Assembly: GCA_009695285.1 (NCBI GenBank)
Contig: SIBH01000003.1
Coordinates: 1 to 52,154, forward strand
DNA length: 52,154 nucleotides
Origin: Pedosphaera sp.
Lineage (GTDB): Bacteria; Verrucomicrobiota; Verrucomicrobiia; Limisphaerales; SIBH01
Direction: 5' to 3'
The notes under the pieces were generated by a model. The model saw only the letters and a program-made list of their open reading frames with translations. It did not search any database and was not told the DNA's origin. Of this stretch, positions 51,825-52,154 are shown piece after piece; positions within the stretch are counted from its first letter, which is position 1; every line of letters starts with the position of its first letter. A program made the translations under genes and the position numbers.

Positions 51825-51892
51825 GGAGCGCCGGCCTCCAGCCCGGCGTGATTGAAACTCGTGAACCTTGCCGGGTCGGAGACCGGAGCTCC
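51825..51892. repeat. GGAGCGC-headed inverted repeat
   Basis: The arms 51825-51847 (GGAGCGCCGGCCTCC...) and 51870-51892 (...GACCGGAGCTCC) are complementary at 19 of 23 positions with a 22-base spacer. The left arm holds the hairpin GCCGGCCTCCAGCCCGGC. It lies between hemB and a lipoprotein gene, divergent from each other. Confidence 0.8.
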
Positions 51893-51961
51893 AGCAGCAC
51901 AAAAACTCCCCCGGCTTTACCCGGCGGATGAACGGTGCGATAAACGCCCCGCGCATCGCTC

Positions 51962-52154
51962 ATGAAAAAATTTGTTTACTGGCTAGCTCCATTTGTCTTC
52001 TTCGCCTTGTCCGCCTGCACGCTCCTCGAGCGGAGCGCGCCGCCGCCGCCGGTTCATCTCGGCGAACTGCCGGGGCTGAAGGACGACGGATTCACGCTGC
52101 TGCCGAATCAATGGCGGCTGCATCCGGCGGGCCGCCAGTTGCCGATGGGGGATT
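51962..52154 (+). CDS. Lipoprotein, 3' end cut off by the window
   Basis: 64 residues of a protein that starts at ATG 51962 and runs off the window. A signal peptide (KKFVYWLAPFVFFALSAC) ends in the lipobox LSAC, so the mature protein starts at Cys19 and is lipid-anchored. After a Pro-rich stretch comes LLPNQWRLHPAGRQLPMGD, which resembles the start of YncE-like propeller proteins, but too little is present to assign a family. The divergent hemB gene and a repeat lie upstream. Confidence 0.7.
   Translation, partial: MKKFVYWLAPFVFFALSACTLLERSAPPPPVHLGELPGLKDDGFTLLPNQWRLHPAGRQLPMGD

Overview
The window looks like chromosomal DNA from a GC-rich member of the Verrucomicrobiota, probably a Pedosphaera/Limisphaerales-type lineage. 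The evidence is a DUF1549/DUF1553 cytochrome protein paired with a DUF1501 protein, a large PQQ-dehydrogenase-like protein with a C-terminal cytochrome c domain, CehA/McbA-type and xylose-isomerase-like secreted proteins, few Shine-Dalgarno sequences, and many intergenic inverted repeats. This assignment is inference from gene content. I see no rRNA, tRNA, CRISPR array, phage gene or transposase.

Layout. 1-3.6 kb: the end of an RRM RNA-binding protein with a strong terminator, a RhlE-like DEAD-box helicase, and a fusion of a TrhO-type tRNA hydroxylase/rhodanese with an RluA-type pseudouridine synthase. 3.7-9.8 kb: a secreted two-gene unit (PSCyt1-DUF1549-DUF1553 and DUF1501) and a secreted alpha/beta hydrolase. 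9.9-17.1 kb: Ppx/GppA phosphatase, then pgk-tpiA-secG and an oligopeptide ABC transporter (binding protein and two permeases, no ATPase gene nearby). 17.1-17.7 kb: a scar made of two gene fragments on opposite strands. 17.8-21.9 kb: hisI, a membrane protein and trpE in a row on the minus strand, a VapBC-like toxin-antitoxin pair, and hisF. trpE carries a palindromic element inside its reading frame.

22-32 kb: a large Ski2-like helicase, a cupin, a TPR protein, metF, an ArsC/Spx-like thioredoxin-fold protein, a membrane TPR protein, a Tat-exported alkaline phosphatase, and a broken two-gene nucleotidyltransferase module with one in-frame TAG in each gene. 32-43 kb: a secreted CehA/McbA-like metallohydrolase, the cytochrome-PQQ protein, htpX, a frameshifted patatin, and the sppA-upp-M24 peptidase operon. 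43-52 kb: an APC permease with a universal-stress domain, a glycosyltransferase, a secreted TIM-barrel protein, a seven-bladed RCC1-type propeller followed by a secreted protein of unknown function, an FHA membrane protein, hemB, and the start of a lipoprotein.

The most unusual material is the repeat landscape. At least seven intergenic elements share the head GGAGCGC followed by a variable hairpin, each present as two facing arms. A second family shares an identical 16-mer at two loci, and a third, palindromic type sits in frame inside trpE. Other points of interest are the TrhO-RluA fusion and four in-frame amber codons in three decayed genes, although TAG is clearly a normal stop in this genome.
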